The notes under the pieces were generated by a model. That model saw only the letters and a list, made by a program, of their open reading frames with translations. It had not been told where the DNA came from and made no database searches. A stretch of DNA of 64,000 bases, from the NCBI RefSeq assembly GCF_025685685.1, contig NZ_JAGSYH010000004.1:744001-808000 (forward strand), in the 5' to 3' direction. Both the position numbers and the translations under genes were made by a program. The stretch comes from Acidicapsa dinghuensis. Lineage in GTDB: Bacteria > Acidobacteriota > Terriglobia > Terriglobales > Acidobacteriaceae. The number at the start of each line of letters is the position of its first letter. Position 1 is the stretch's first letter. Shown piece by piece: positions 16,836 through 25,457 of this stretch.

Positions 16836-17872
16836 AGATCGGCCACTTTGTGAACCAGACTAAGACCGAGGCCTGACGAATGTGGGTACGATGTGTCTTT
16901 GGTTTCCGCGCGAAATCGGTAATCGAAGATGTGACTCATTTGCTCCGGAGGTATACCTGGACCGGTATCCGAGACCCGAATGTGGACCACCTCTCCGCAT
17001 CGCTCGGCGCGAAGACAAATCAATCCTCCCTCGGGCGCAAACCGGAGGGCGTTTGAGATGAGATTCTCGAGAGCGCGACGAACGAGAACCCGATGCATGC
17101 GAACTTCGCCAACATCCGGAAGAACTCGAAGGTCGAGCTCAATGTTCCGGCGGCCCGCATCAAACTCGAACACGGTCAGAGCATATTCGAGAATCTGACG
17201 CAAATCCGTGGGCTCGTAGGTTCGCTCCAGGTCTCGATCTGTCTGTGCGAAGTCGCTGACCGACGATATCAGTTCCGTCGTTTGGAGCACGTCGATACGT
17301 GCTGATTCGAGGACTTCTCGCTGCTGTTCAGCATCTGCATATCCCGACGACTGCAGCCCTTCAATGCGGGACCTTATTCTAACCAGCGGTGCGCACAGAT
17401 CGTGGCAGAGGAACGAGAGCCAGAGGATATTACGAGCCTCTCGTTCCCGCATCTGCCGTTTGCTCTCCTGTAATCCATCGGCTAGGTTCGTGGCGGCTCT
17501 CTCCAAAGTTCCAATCGCACTGGTTGGCTCGATTAACCACCGGACGAATCCCGACAAATGCGAAGATTCGGCTGGGGAATTGATCAAGGAATCGATGCCA
17601 GCCGGGGGAGCGAACCTGCTCAACGATTCGGACAAAGCATGTATGCGGCGTCGAATCTGAAGATATGCACGCCAATGAAGTGCGAGGATGACGGCAACAA
17701 GAAACAAAACAAAGCCAAGGAGCACAGCGAGTTCCAGGCTCGTCACCTCGAGCGGATCAAACACGATTAGCCCAAGGCACGGGAACAGGGCAACAGCGTT
17801 TTTCGATTCACTCCTAGACCAAGAGGTACAACTGCTCACATTGAGAGAGCCAAGAGACCAGCGATGAAGCAT
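16739..17872 (-). CDS. Sensor histidine kinase
   Basis: The C-terminal ~250 residues form an HK core. The phosphoacceptor His lies in 'LSFLCHDLCAPLVRI', N-box 'NLISNALRFAPEGG', G1 'DTGPGIPPEQM', F/G2 'SSGLGLSLVHKVADLH'. Upstream is one clear membrane span ('LELAVLLGFVLFLVAVILAL') and a linker helix. No periplasmic sensor domain is present, so it probably senses through the membrane or via a partner. The start is uncertain: ATG 17872, GTG 17764 and an upstream start at 18037 are in frame, and the region before the membrane span lacks protein character. It is orphan, with no response regulator beside it. It converges with the second kinase gene. Confidence 0.8.
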   Translation of the reverse strand: MLHRWSLGSLNVSSCTSWSRSESKNAVALFPCLGLIVFDPLEVTSLELAVLLGFVLFLVAVILALHWRAYLQIRRRIHALSESLSRFAPPAGIDSLINSPAESSHLSGFVRWLIEPTSAIGTLERAATNLADGLQESKRQMREREARNILWLSFLCHDLCAPLVRIRSRIEGLQSSGYADAEQQREVLESARIDVLQTTELISSVSDFAQTDRDLERTYEPTDLRQILEYALTVFEFDAGRRNIELDLRVLPDVGEVRMHRVLVRRALENLISNALRFAPEGGLICLRAERCGEVVHIRVSDTGPGIPPEQMSHIFDYRFRAETKDTSYPHSSGLGLSLVHKVADLHDGEVSVRNLEPNGAEFTISLPLSGPSGLSR

Positions 17873-18196
17873 CCGATTGACGATGAGTCCGAACGCGGAG
17901 GTCTCCCTCGGCCGCACGGTAAGAAAGATCGTAGAGCGAAATGGCCTGAAGATGATCATTCTCGGTTCGACCTGAAGATCTCTGGCGCCGTCACAGAAGA
18001 GGGTCCGGAAACAGTGGTGGATCGCCGGCAGGTCCAATCATAGGGGCTTGCGGTGAACGCGACGCGAATGTGATTCATCATTGAAGGCCGTCAATCTGTG
18101 ACCTTGGCTCCCCCGTTCTCACCGCTGCCAATCAGTTTCGGTGACCCGCGCCTTCTACTTCTTGCGAGCCTCTTCGTGCGCAACAAGCCGTATCAA

Positions 18197-18245
18197 CATA
18201 GATAACATGATGTGCTACATCCTCTTATCTATGTATCACATCATG
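18197..18245. promoter_or_regulatory. Interleaved double inverted repeat (probable operator)
   Basis: Two perfect 9-bp inverted repeats are interleaved: CATAGATAA (18197-18205) with TTATCTATG (18225-18233), and CATGATGTG (18206-18214) with CACATCATG (18237-18245). The block lies 33 bp before the GTG start of the small XRE regulator, as expected for an autoregulatory operator of a dimeric HTH protein. The half-site TGATGTG/CACATCA is also similar to the TGTGATA/TATCACA arms at 26740-26758. Confidence 0.6.
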
Positions 18246-18278
18246 TCATATTCGGCCTCACTCATCAAGACTGAATGA

Positions 18279-18614
18279 GTGACGCGCAAGATTGAAAAGA
18301 CAATCAAACAAGAGTTGGGCGAGCGAATCGAGGAACTGCTTTTGCTTTCCGGGAAACGCCAGACAGACCTCGCGTCGTTCCTTGGAATCGATCCGCGCAA
18401 TATCTCCCGGATTGTGAACGGGAAGGCATTCCCGGACGTGAACTCTCTGAAACCGATCGCGAGGTTCCTGCGGGTGCGCGTGAAGGATCTGTTCGACCCC
18501 GATCCCGATCGCATCATGCCGCCACGACTCCCTAAGGCTCCTCGCAAGTCTCACCTCTTCGTTCGCAAGCCGAAAAAGTCGACGTCGGTAGCCGAGAGTG
18601 CTAATTCAGTGTGA
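18279..18614 (+). CDS. Small XRE-family helix-turn-helix regulator
   Basis: The product is 111 residues from a GTG start. Residues ~10-70 form a canonical HTH_3 domain: 'LGERIEELLLLSGKRQTDLASF', 'LGIDPRNISRIVNGKAFPDV', 'LKPIARFLRVRVKDLF'. The C-terminal ~35 residues are basic (KAPRKSH, RKPKKS). A strong double inverted repeat directly upstream is its likely operator. The 3' end overlaps the convergent anti-sigma-like gene by 14 bp. The partner gene is unknown; no toxin-like gene is adjacent. Confidence 0.8.
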   Translation: MTRKIEKTIKQELGERIEELLLLSGKRQTDLASFLGIDPRNISRIVNGKAFPDVNSLKPIARFLRVRVKDLFDPDPDRIMPPRLPKAPRKSHLFVRKPKKSTSVAESANSV

Positions 18615-19335
18615 AGGGATAGAAGTAGGTCGCGGACTCACCGGTCTTCAGAATGCCAAGGTAATAGCGTCCCGGTTGGAGCAGTCTGAGATCGAGTTGA
18701 AGTTGTGCCTGCGTACGAGCGCCCTGAGCGACAGCTCGTGAGTGGACTGTTTCAAGCACTTGATCATTTCTGTCCTTCGCGATTGTGACTTGGTAATCAC
18801 CATCCGGACTGAAGTACGGCAGAATCAGATTAAGATTGACAATCTTCCTGGGAAGTCCGAAGGGGCTTGCGTGACTTTCCGGGGCAGGGCTACGGCTGAC
18901 GCCGTCGCCACTGAGATCGACCGTGAGTGTTACGACTTCGTTAGCGACCGTATAGGATTGAGAGGCGCTCCGATGACGCTGCCATACGACAATTGCAACC
19001 GCCAGTACGAGGCAAAATGTCAATGCAGCGGCCGATCTCCATCCCATCCAATACCGAAGATGTAGTTGCGATGCGGACTTCTCAAGCCTCTCTTCGCGAA
19101 GGAGGCGGAGTTCCTTCAACTCTAAGGTGCATTCGCGGCACCTTGTGATGTGAGTGTCATTCAGATCGTCGAGCGTAATGCTTCCAGGTTTGTCGACAAA
19201 CGATGCCAAGACCTCGTGAGATGGGCAACCGATGCGTTCAGGATTTGGATGCTTTTCGATGACATGAGCTTCCCACCTCTCGAACAGGAGAGTGTCATTT
19301 TCATCGTCTTTCGTAAAGCGCCGCTCGCTACTCAC
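18601..19335 (-). CDS. Anti-sigma-factor-like membrane protein with zinc-finger-type N-terminus
   Basis: The product is 244 residues from a GTG start. The N-terminal ~85 residues have an anti-sigma zinc-finger-like pattern: 'GCPSHEVLASFVD' and then 'THITRCRECTLELKEL' (Cys, His and a CxxC). One membrane span follows at ~100-120 ('SAAALTFCLVLAVAIVVW'). The C-terminal ~120 residues are a beta-rich extracytoplasmic domain ('GDYQVTIAKD', 'PGRYYLGILKTG'). It lies 38 bp downstream of the sigma-like gene. A sigma/anti-sigma pair with signal reception outside the membrane is the natural reading. Confidence 0.7.
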   Translation of the reverse strand: MSSERRFTKDDENDTLLFERWEAHVIEKHPNPERIGCPSHEVLASFVDKPGSITLDDLNDTHITRCRECTLELKELRLLREERLEKSASQLHLRYWMGWRSAAALTFCLVLAVAIVVWQRHRSASQSYTVANEVVTLTVDLSGDGVSRSPAPESHASPFGLPRKIVNLNLILPYFSPDGDYQVTIAKDRNDQVLETVHSRAVAQGARTQAQLQLDLRLLQPGRYYLGILKTGESATYFYPFTLN

Positions 19336-19373
19336 TGAAGACCTTCGAGGAACCGAGGCAACCCGAACTCAAA

Positions 19374-19943
19374 CTAATTCTCAGGATCCCGAATTCCGAG
19401 TTTTTTCCGAATGCGAATAAGCTCTCTTTTGCAGCTCATTCGAATCGCGTCCACTGATTTTGACGTTGTCCTGGCAATCTCTTTCCAACTGCGACGAGCG
19501 CCGAGGCGCATCAACAAGGCCAAGCGGACGTCGGGAGGCGTGTCGTCGAGTATTGTATCGAGATCGATTTCCGCTTCAACAGACTTTTGTAAGCCGTCCG
19601 TTGAACGCGATAGCACTTCAACCTCTGCATTGGTGCCAAGGAAGTGAAGATGGGCATCGCTGCGCTGTCTTCTGCGGACTGCATTCCGGTAGAAGTGCAG
19701 CAGGATCTCGGACGCTTCATCGGCCTCGATCGGAGAGAGACCCGCGAGATGCTCGGCGGTCTGCTGAATCGCAAGCTCCATCAATTCCGGGGCAAGGGAA
19801 TCGTCGCCCAGTTGCGTGATGGCCACGTCGCGTGCTTCCTGCCACCCAAGTCTGACAGCGGCGCGAACAATGGGCGCAATCCATTTGCCCTGGGGCGTGA
19901 AACTTATGACCCAGACGAGGTCGGACGGGGAAGGTGAAAACAT
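19374..19943 (-). CDS. Sigma-70-like (ECF-type) RNA polymerase sigma factor
   Basis: The product is 189 residues. The C-terminal ~60 residues look like sigma region 4: 'DTPPDVRLALLMRLGARRSW', 'KEIARTTSKSVDAIRMSCKR'. The central helical segment with 'EILLHFYRNAVRRRQ' can serve as region 2. The N-terminal ~65 residues are an unusual extension without a clear sigma motif. The anti-sigma-like membrane protein gene follows on the same strand. Its target promoters are not identifiable. It could control the TPR-CHAT gene type that often accompanies such pairs in Acidobacteriota, but that gene is 9 kb away here. Confidence 0.68.
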   Translation of the reverse strand: MFSPSPSDLVWVISFTPQGKWIAPIVRAAVRLGWQEARDVAITQLGDDSLAPELMELAIQQTAEHLAGLSPIEADEASEILLHFYRNAVRRRQRSDAHLHFLGTNAEVEVLSRSTDGLQKSVEAEIDLDTILDDTPPDVRLALLMRLGARRSWKEIARTTSKSVDAIRMSCKRELIRIRKKLGIRDPEN

Positions 19944-20137
19944 AAGCTCGCCTGCAGCAGCATTCTCGAACTGCCCGGAATGACGGGCGGCGTACTCTTC
20001 GTATAGTCACATTACCCGAAAACCTATTCCTTTTCCACAAATCCGCCTAAATTTCCAGATTGACATGTTCGATTTCGTCGTTTTCGACGGCTTATTTGTA
20101 GAGGGCATTTTCTTGATCGAACGAGGGCGAGTCACTC

Positions 20138-20902
20138 ATGGCCACGAGCGCGCAATCGTCGAAAACTGCTTCGGGCTGGAATCCCGAGGCGCATGCCATG
20201 GCGGAGCAGGCCAGGGTCTTGTCTGGACACAAACTGGAGGAATTGGTCGTTCGCCTCCAGCGCAAGAGCGGACGCACGAAAGACCAATGCTGGCGCTTTA
20301 TCATTCAGCACGGTCTTAAGCGACAGACGGACCATCGCCGCTGGAGCGACGAGGAATTTGACCAGCTTCGGGAAGAGTTGGTTCAGAATTCCGTCGAAGA
20401 GGTCGCCAAGAAGCACAAACGAACACCTCATGCGATTCGCAGTCTCCTGCGGCGTCACCGCTTAAGTCTTCGAGACATCCGATGCGACCGTTTCTCTCTC
20501 GAAAGTCTGTCCATCGCGCTTCGCATTCGAAAGAGCGAGATTCAATTCTGGATCGATCAAGGATGGCTTCAAGCGGCGGTTGAATCGCACGGCTCGCGGC
20601 GTATTCACATCATCACCCCCGAGTCTCTGCACGAAATGTTTAAGCGCCATGTGTCTGATCTTTTGGCTCGTGGCGTACGAAATCTCTCATTGTTCGAGGC
20701 CTACGTTCAATATTGCTTCTCTCCAAAGCACACGTTGGGTACGCAACTGTTGAGTGTGCGACGAGACAAGAAAGAACGAGCGTCCTTTGATGCGTCGCGG
20801 GGTACGAAGGATAGCGCGGGAACTGGAGAAGACGATGAAGAGGAAGATGATAGCCGGTATCATCTTGACCTTCAGGCAGAGAATGAACGCGTCGAGTTGT
20901 AA
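20138..20902 (+). CDS. Putative DNA-binding protein with Myb/SANT-like and MerR-like helices
   Basis: The product is 254 residues. Residues ~65-115 resemble a SANT/Myb-like helix-turn-helix ('RRWSDEEFDQLREELVQNSV', 'EEVAKKHKRTPHAIRSLLRR'). Residues ~125-175 resemble a MerR/excisionase-type winged helix ('ALRIRKSEIQFWIDQGWLQA' and 'RRIHIITPESL'). The C-terminus is acidic (TGEDDEEEDD). A small membrane-protein gene starts inside its 3' end. There is a TTGACA hexamer at 20062 as a candidate -35. Its biological role is not recognised. Confidence 0.6.
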   Translation: MATSAQSSKTASGWNPEAHAMAEQARVLSGHKLEELVVRLQRKSGRTKDQCWRFIIQHGLKRQTDHRRWSDEEFDQLREELVQNSVEEVAKKHKRTPHAIRSLLRRHRLSLRDIRCDRFSLESLSIALRIRKSEIQFWIDQGWLQAAVESHGSRRIHIITPESLHEMFKRHVSDLLARGVRNLSLFEAYVQYCFSPKHTLGTQLLSVRRDKKERASFDASRGTKDSAGTGEDDEEEDDSRYHLDLQAENERVEL

Positions 20903-21128
20903 CGATCCCAACGCAGCGCGGCGCTGCGAACTCTGCCGGCAGATCGTTCCCGCCTCGCGCGAGACATCAGGGAAGAACGTGCTTGAGAGCGTGGCTTGCG
21001 CCCTCACCTTGGCAATCATTCTTGGTCCTGCGGCATACTTCGGCATCCAGTGGATCGTAGATCATCACCAAGGCCTTATACCCGATCCTCCCTGGCATGA
21101 ACCTCTCAACGATTGGGAGCTCAACTGA
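20835..21128 (+). CDS. Small zinc-ribbon-like membrane protein
   Basis: The ATG at 20835 has a GGAGAAG Shine-Dalgarno about 5 bp upstream, giving 97 residues; an ATG at 20880 is an alternative. A Cys-rich segment 'RRCELCRQIVPAS' is followed by one membrane span ('VACALTLAIILGPAAYFGIQ') and a short Pro/Trp-rich tail. It overlaps the 3' end of the DNA-binding-protein gene by 68 bp in another frame, which suggests coupling but also lowers certainty. The family is not recognised. Confidence 0.5.
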   Translation: MKRKMIAGIILTFRQRMNASSCNDPNAARRCELCRQIVPASRETSGKNVLESVACALTLAIILGPAAYFGIQWIVDHHQGLIPDPPWHEPLNDWELN

Positions 21129-21175
21129 CGCGTGCGACAAATCGGAGGGCAGGAGCGCGATGTCGGAGTGTTGGA

Positions 21176-22567
21176 TCACTGCGCGACGCTTAGCTTCGGC
21201 TGTTTGGCGTCGGGAAGACTCACGCCCAGTATGCCAGCAACAGTCGGAGCAATCTGCCGCATGTCAACAATGCCGAGGTCACGTCCATGCGCGATACCTT
21301 CTCCCATGACGAAGAAGGACGAATGCATCTGTGGGAACGACGGCAAATAGCCGTGTGTACCTTTGACAGGGGGTTTCTCGCTGACGAGGGCGCCGGTCGT
21401 CGCTGATCCGATCGTATATCCCGGCTTCATGGCTACTACAAATGCCGCGTCAGGAAAACCGCCCATCTCCTTGATCTCTGCCGGCTCAAGGATCTTGGCG
21501 ATTCCGTTCGCCGAATCGGCTGCAAGGTTAGTGAGCAGCGCACGAACTTTCTCACGTGTCGCAGAGTCAGACGGATCATGAAGCATGATGGCTGCAAGTC
21601 CACTGGCCGACCAGGGTTCAGCTTCCCAAGATGTCACAGTGTTCGCACCGTTTGAATCTCGGCCGGTCTGAATGAGTCCTGATTGAATGAAGGGAATGGC
21701 CAGATTCAAAGCGTGATCGACGCTGGCGAATCCGTGATCGGAGACGATTACGATAACCGTCCGCGGATCATTTGCCGTTGCCGCTGCGATCAGTTTGCCG
21801 ACCATTTCGTCGACGGCCTCAAGCGTCTGATCAGCCTCCTGGCTGAAAGGACCAAATAGGTGCTCCGACTCATCGAGTGAACTCAGATGAATCGTCATGA
21901 AACCCGGCTTTCGGTGCTCAAGGATGTCTAGCGAAAAGCGTGTACGGGTTCGATCACCATCGACCATGGTGTCGTTTCCCATCATGTAGGGTCCGAGGCG
22001 TTGCTCCATCTGTCCAAGCAGTCCTACCGGCCGCGAAATCGCGGCCATCAACTCGCGATCCTGTGGATTTGAGCCCCCTGCGGCATTTGTGCCTCTCCAA
22101 TACTCGGGAATGAGTGTATCAACGCTATCTGCGTTGACGCTGACGGGCCAGCTCACACTTGCGGTCCCGATGCCCGCGCGGTGTGCGACGTCCCAGAGAG
22201 TCGCCACATGGATGTCGCCGGCGTACCAATACCATGCTCCGCCAAACTTGTGATCGGGATCAAAGAGTGCGTTGTTCAGGATGCCGTGCTCGGCTGGCCA
22301 GACGCCGGTAATCAGAGTTGTGTGATCGGGATAGGTTACAGAAGGAAGAACGGGAATCACACCGTCGGCATAACAGCCTTCTTGAAGAAACCTGCGCAGT
22401 ATTGGGATGTGCATTCCATGGTCAGCGGCGTGAGTGACGTACTCCGGCTTGAGACCATCTATGGAGATCATCAGAACTGGCGCCGCGTGCAGCGTCGAGA
22501 GAGAGAAGATGAGGAACGCAAATGCCAGGAAGGCAGGACTAAGACATTTTCGAATCCGGTACATCAT
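21176..22567 (-). CDS. Secreted nucleotide pyrophosphatase/phosphodiesterase-family protein
   Basis: The double ATG at 22567/22564 gives about 463 residues with a signal peptide ('LSPAFLAFAFLIFSLSTLHA'). The mature protein is of the alkaline-phosphatase superfamily, type I phosphodiesterase (NPP) branch. It has 'MISIDGLKPEY' (metal-binding Asp), 'PSVTYPDHTTLITGVWPAEHG' (Thr nucleophile), 'IVIVSDHGFASVDH' (metal-binding Asp-His) and 'GTHGYLPSFPQMHS' (C-terminal metal-binding His). All expected metal ligands are visible. It should hydrolyse phosphodiester or pyrophosphate bonds in the periplasm; the substrate is unknown. It is monocistronic as far as seen. Confidence 0.88.
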   Translation of the reverse strand: MMYRIRKCLSPAFLAFAFLIFSLSTLHAAPVLMISIDGLKPEYVTHAADHGMHIPILRRFLQEGCYADGVIPVLPSVTYPDHTTLITGVWPAEHGILNNALFDPDHKFGGAWYWYAGDIHVATLWDVAHRAGIGTASVSWPVSVNADSVDTLIPEYWRGTNAAGGSNPQDRELMAAISRPVGLLGQMEQRLGPYMMGNDTMVDGDRTRTRFSLDILEHRKPGFMTIHLSSLDESEHLFGPFSQEADQTLEAVDEMVGKLIAAATANDPRTVIVIVSDHGFASVDHALNLAIPFIQSGLIQTGRDSNGANTVTSWEAEPWSASGLAAIMLHDPSDSATREKVRALLTNLAADSANGIAKILEPAEIKEMGGFPDAAFVVAMKPGYTIGSATTGALVSEKPPVKGTHGYLPSFPQMHSSFFVMGEGIAHGRDLGIVDMRQIAPTVAGILGVSLPDAKQPKLSVAQ

Positions 22568-22763
22568 GATCACAGTACATTGTCTCAGGAAGCTGGAAGA
22601 CATGAACGTGAGATGAAAATGACGCTGCTGCACGGAATGGCAACCACGTGAATCGGATATCCAGAGCGTTCACGCTCAGTCCATTTTGCTTTAGTAGGTT
22701 GAAAATGGATGGTACCGGGGCAAGTTGGCTCAATGAGTTTGTAGCGATAGCCTGATTGAAGCC

Positions 22764-23417
22764 ATGCACCCATCCCATTTCACTCCGTTCGAATCCCTGG
22801 CTGCAGCCATCATCCCCCACCTGCCACAGACCACCGACGGCTCCCACGACCACGACCACCTCCTTCGTGTCTGGAATACCGTCAAAGCCATCCAGGCCCA
22901 GGAAGGCGGCGACCTGGAATTGCTGGCCGCCGCGGTCCTCCTTCACGACTGCGTTCTTGTTCCCAAGGAATCGCCACTACGAAGCCAAGCATCCGAACTC
23001 GCCGCTAAGGAGGCCGCGGGCGTCCTGCAATCCCAGGGCTGGTCCGCGGAGCGTACCGAGATCGTCTGCGATGCTATCCGCACCCACGGCTACTCAGCTG
23101 GCCGCACCCCGACTTCCCTTGAAGGCCGTATTCTGCAGGATGCCGACCGCCTCGACGCCATCGGCTACATTGGCATCGCACGCTGCTTCTACACTGCCGG
23201 CCGCATGCACTCCCAGCTCTACAACCCAGCGGATCCAACCGCCAACGCTCGCCCTCTCAACGACCGCCATTTTGCTCTCGACCACTTCCCGCAAAAGCTG
23301 CTCAAGCTCGGCGCCAACTTCACCACAGCCACGGGCCAGGCTCTTGCAGTAGTCCGCGTAAAAGCGCTCGCAAATTTCTACGAAGGCATGCTCGCGGAAG
23401 TTACAGGCGGGGCTTAG
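22764..23417 (+). CDS. HD-domain phosphohydrolase
   Basis: The product is 217 residues with the HD metal-site order. His lies in 'DGSHDHDHLLRVWNT', the HD dyad in 'AAAVLLHDCVLV' and the distal Asp in 'RILQDADRLDAIGYIGIAR'. Proteins of this type (YedJ-like) act on nucleotides or small phosphates. The start is the ATG at 22764. Its stop overlaps that of the convergent PD-(D/E)XK gene by 4 bp. Codon use in this gene is unusually C-rich at third positions compared with its neighbours, possibly reflecting a different origin. Confidence 0.85.
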   Translation: MHPSHFTPFESLAAAIIPHLPQTTDGSHDHDHLLRVWNTVKAIQAQEGGDLELLAAAVLLHDCVLVPKESPLRSQASELAAKEAAGVLQSQGWSAERTEIVCDAIRTHGYSAGRTPTSLEGRILQDADRLDAIGYIGIARCFYTAGRMHSQLYNPADPTANARPLNDRHFALDHFPQKLLKLGANFTTATGQALAVVRVKALANFYEGMLAEVTGGA

Positions 23418-25102
23418 TCGGTCATGCCAAAATCTTTCACGATTTCGTCTGCCAGGCTTTTCATGATTTCCACGTGTCGTGACAATCCTATCGTTGCCCC
23501 GGCCGGGATATGTTTGCACGCAGACTCGAAAGCAAGATTCAATTCCGGATTCTCGGCAATTCTCTGCTCGAGGATGTCACTCAGAGCATTGCTGGACAGG
23601 GCGTGCATGAGACGTTCAAGGCTCGAGATATTCATCGTAACCAACGACGTGACCGCATGTTGGGCTGTCCACTCCGGCTTTAGCTGCTCCTGAAATCGTT
23701 TGTTTACGTAGTTGTTGATCACCCAGCTCGATCCAATTTCGTCCTTGGTGATGATAAGCGGAATGAACTTCGTGATTCCGCGCAGATTTGTGGGAATGCT
23801 TTCCATGGGGTCTACGGTAAGACTTTTAACGGCGGTAAGGAGTTGCGCGACACCGACGGGACGATCCGTCCCTGTGACAAGCTTTTGCTCGAGGTAGTTC
23901 TGCATTGCTTGGGCATCGCCGGCATAGCGTACCTTCGCAGGACACGTCCCGAGCTTCGCCTCAATCAAAACCGCAGTTGTGCCACATACCACGATGGCGT
24001 CGCAGATTGGCTTGTCCCCGTTCTTATAGAGTGGCGAAGCGTGAAACGCGTTGACTTGTCCATTGGAATAGCTTTCAAATAGCCACGCAATGTAGTCTTC
24101 GAAAACATTGCCCCAGAACCCGAGGTAGGCGCCCTTCTTCTTCTCGGGCAGCGTTCGCAGAACACGCCACAGAGCCCCGCTCTCGAGCTTCGCAACTGCG
24201 TATTCATAGTCGAGGCAGTAGAGCGCTTCGTCCGTAGCAAAATACGGCCGGTCACGAAGAAACTCGAAGTCGGCAAAACCGACCGATGGTTTTATGTCGG
24301 GAAGGTCGTTCAAACCGAAGCTCACCGTAGCAAACATCTTCTCGATCTGGTCGGCAAGTAGTGTCGTCTTCTGAAACCACGTTTTGCGCAGCGCGCCATC
24401 CAGACGGCCGGAACCGGTCAGGTTCTTTCTTTCCAAGATGGCATGGTTGATGAATGCAAAAATGAATTCGCAGTAGAGTGTGAGCGAGAAGCCAAACTCA
24501 GCCTCGAAGAGAGCAAAGACATCAAAGTTCCTCAATTCCTGCGGCAATCTGGGAATGTTGATGGTGAGGAATATATAGAACCGCAGAAAGCTCATGATCG
24601 GATCGCCCGGACCATTCAGTTCGTAATACGGCAGGAAGAGTGCGATGTAGTTCGCCAACTGCTCCATCAGCCCCTCGACTTTGACCAGGGGTTTGTAGAG
24701 GGCTTCACCGGCGCGCAGGAGGAGTTCGCCGATCTGCTGGTCAGGGACGGTCTCCAGGCCGTCCGAAGCCGAGATGGGGAGTCGCATTACCTCGGCTGCG
24801 AGAGATCGGATTTGTGCCTGCATGAATATTGGCCGGCCTTGCTTCGCGAAGGAGAATACCTTCGGGATGAGCTCCGGTGGCAGCAGGAGCCCTGCCCAGA
24901 AGCCGGTCCGTTCAAAATCCGCCGCGGTTTCAGCTTCGGGGCCGAATCCGAAGCCGATTCCGAGTCGCGCGCACGCCGTCAGGAGCGAAGTTCGCGAATA
25001 CTTCCGCAACAGTGCCCGCAACTCGGCCAAGGTAGCCCGTGGCGTACCCGTTAGAACCGACCATGGCACCCATTCCTGCAATTGAGTCGAGCCGTCTCCC
25101 AT
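23414..25102 (-). CDS. Putative PD-(D/E)XK nuclease-domain protein of the defence island
   Basis: ATG 25102 is chosen because the frame upstream runs through a terminator hairpin, giving about 562 residues. The N-terminal ~350 residues are helical with no recognised domain. The C-terminal part has 'GNVFEDYIAWLFE' (Glu-containing helix), then 'CDAIVVCGTTAVLIEAKLG', where Asp and ExK are spaced as in PD-(D/E)XK nucleases. A helical tail completes it. Its position next to a second nuclease-like gene and a STAND NTPase suggests a role in anti-phage or anti-plasmid defence. The exact family is not recognised. Confidence 0.6.
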   Translation of the reverse strand: MGDGSTQLQEWVPWSVLTGTPRATLAELRALLRKYSRTSLLTACARLGIGFGFGPEAETAADFERTGFWAGLLLPPELIPKVFSFAKQGRPIFMQAQIRSLAAEVMRLPISASDGLETVPDQQIGELLLRAGEALYKPLVKVEGLMEQLANYIALFLPYYELNGPGDPIMSFLRFYIFLTINIPRLPQELRNFDVFALFEAEFGFSLTLYCEFIFAFINHAILERKNLTGSGRLDGALRKTWFQKTTLLADQIEKMFATVSFGLNDLPDIKPSVGFADFEFLRDRPYFATDEALYCLDYEYAVAKLESGALWRVLRTLPEKKKGAYLGFWGNVFEDYIAWLFESYSNGQVNAFHASPLYKNGDKPICDAIVVCGTTAVLIEAKLGTCPAKVRYAGDAQAMQNYLEQKLVTGTDRPVGVAQLLTAVKSLTVDPMESIPTNLRGITKFIPLIITKDEIGSSWVINNYVNKRFQEQLKPEWTAQHAVTSLVTMNISSLERLMHALSSNALSDILEQRIAENPELNLAFESACKHIPAGATIGLSRHVEIMKSLADEIVKDFGMTD

Positions 25103-25257
25103 TCTAGGAAGCGCCTTCCGCGCTTCGCAACCATTTGGCGTGGTCGCGATACGTGTTGATCCCAAAATGAGCTTAAGCCAAGCAGCGCTCCATCGGCCCA
25201 TTTCCGGACGAAGAGATCCGAAAACCGGCTGGAGGACTGAACGCGGGATCGCGCGCA

Positions 25258-25287
25258 GAAAGGAAAAGCCCGCGGTAAGGCGGGCTT
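25258..25287 (-). terminator. Rho-independent terminator
   Basis: A perfect 8-bp stem, AAGCCCGC/GCGGGCTT with a 6-base loop, is followed on the minus strand by TTTTCCTTT. It lies between the stop of the gene at 25458 and the start of the gene at 25102, and would end transcription of the former. Confidence 0.75.
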
Positions 25288-25457
25288 CTCGCAGCATGTA
25301 AGCTCTTATCCCGAAGGCGTCCCTGAGTGATTAGCCGCCCAGGTCAGTACACCCCGTTGAAGGGTGAAGTCGAAGAGCACGGCGTTGACAAAAGCTTGGT
25401 CAAGAGTAAAGGACCTCCAAGCCTTGTCCTCATTATAGCGAGCTTCAGGCCGGCCGA

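Noticed and set aside
22776..22800. tRNA-like T-loop sequence GTTCGAATCC
   Set aside because: It lies within the HD hydrolase coding sequence, and no acceptor stem or anticodon arm can be formed around it.
25102..25297. Upstream start for the PD-(D/E)XK gene at 25297
   Set aside because: That extension reads through a perfect terminator hairpin, so the ATG at 25102 is preferred.
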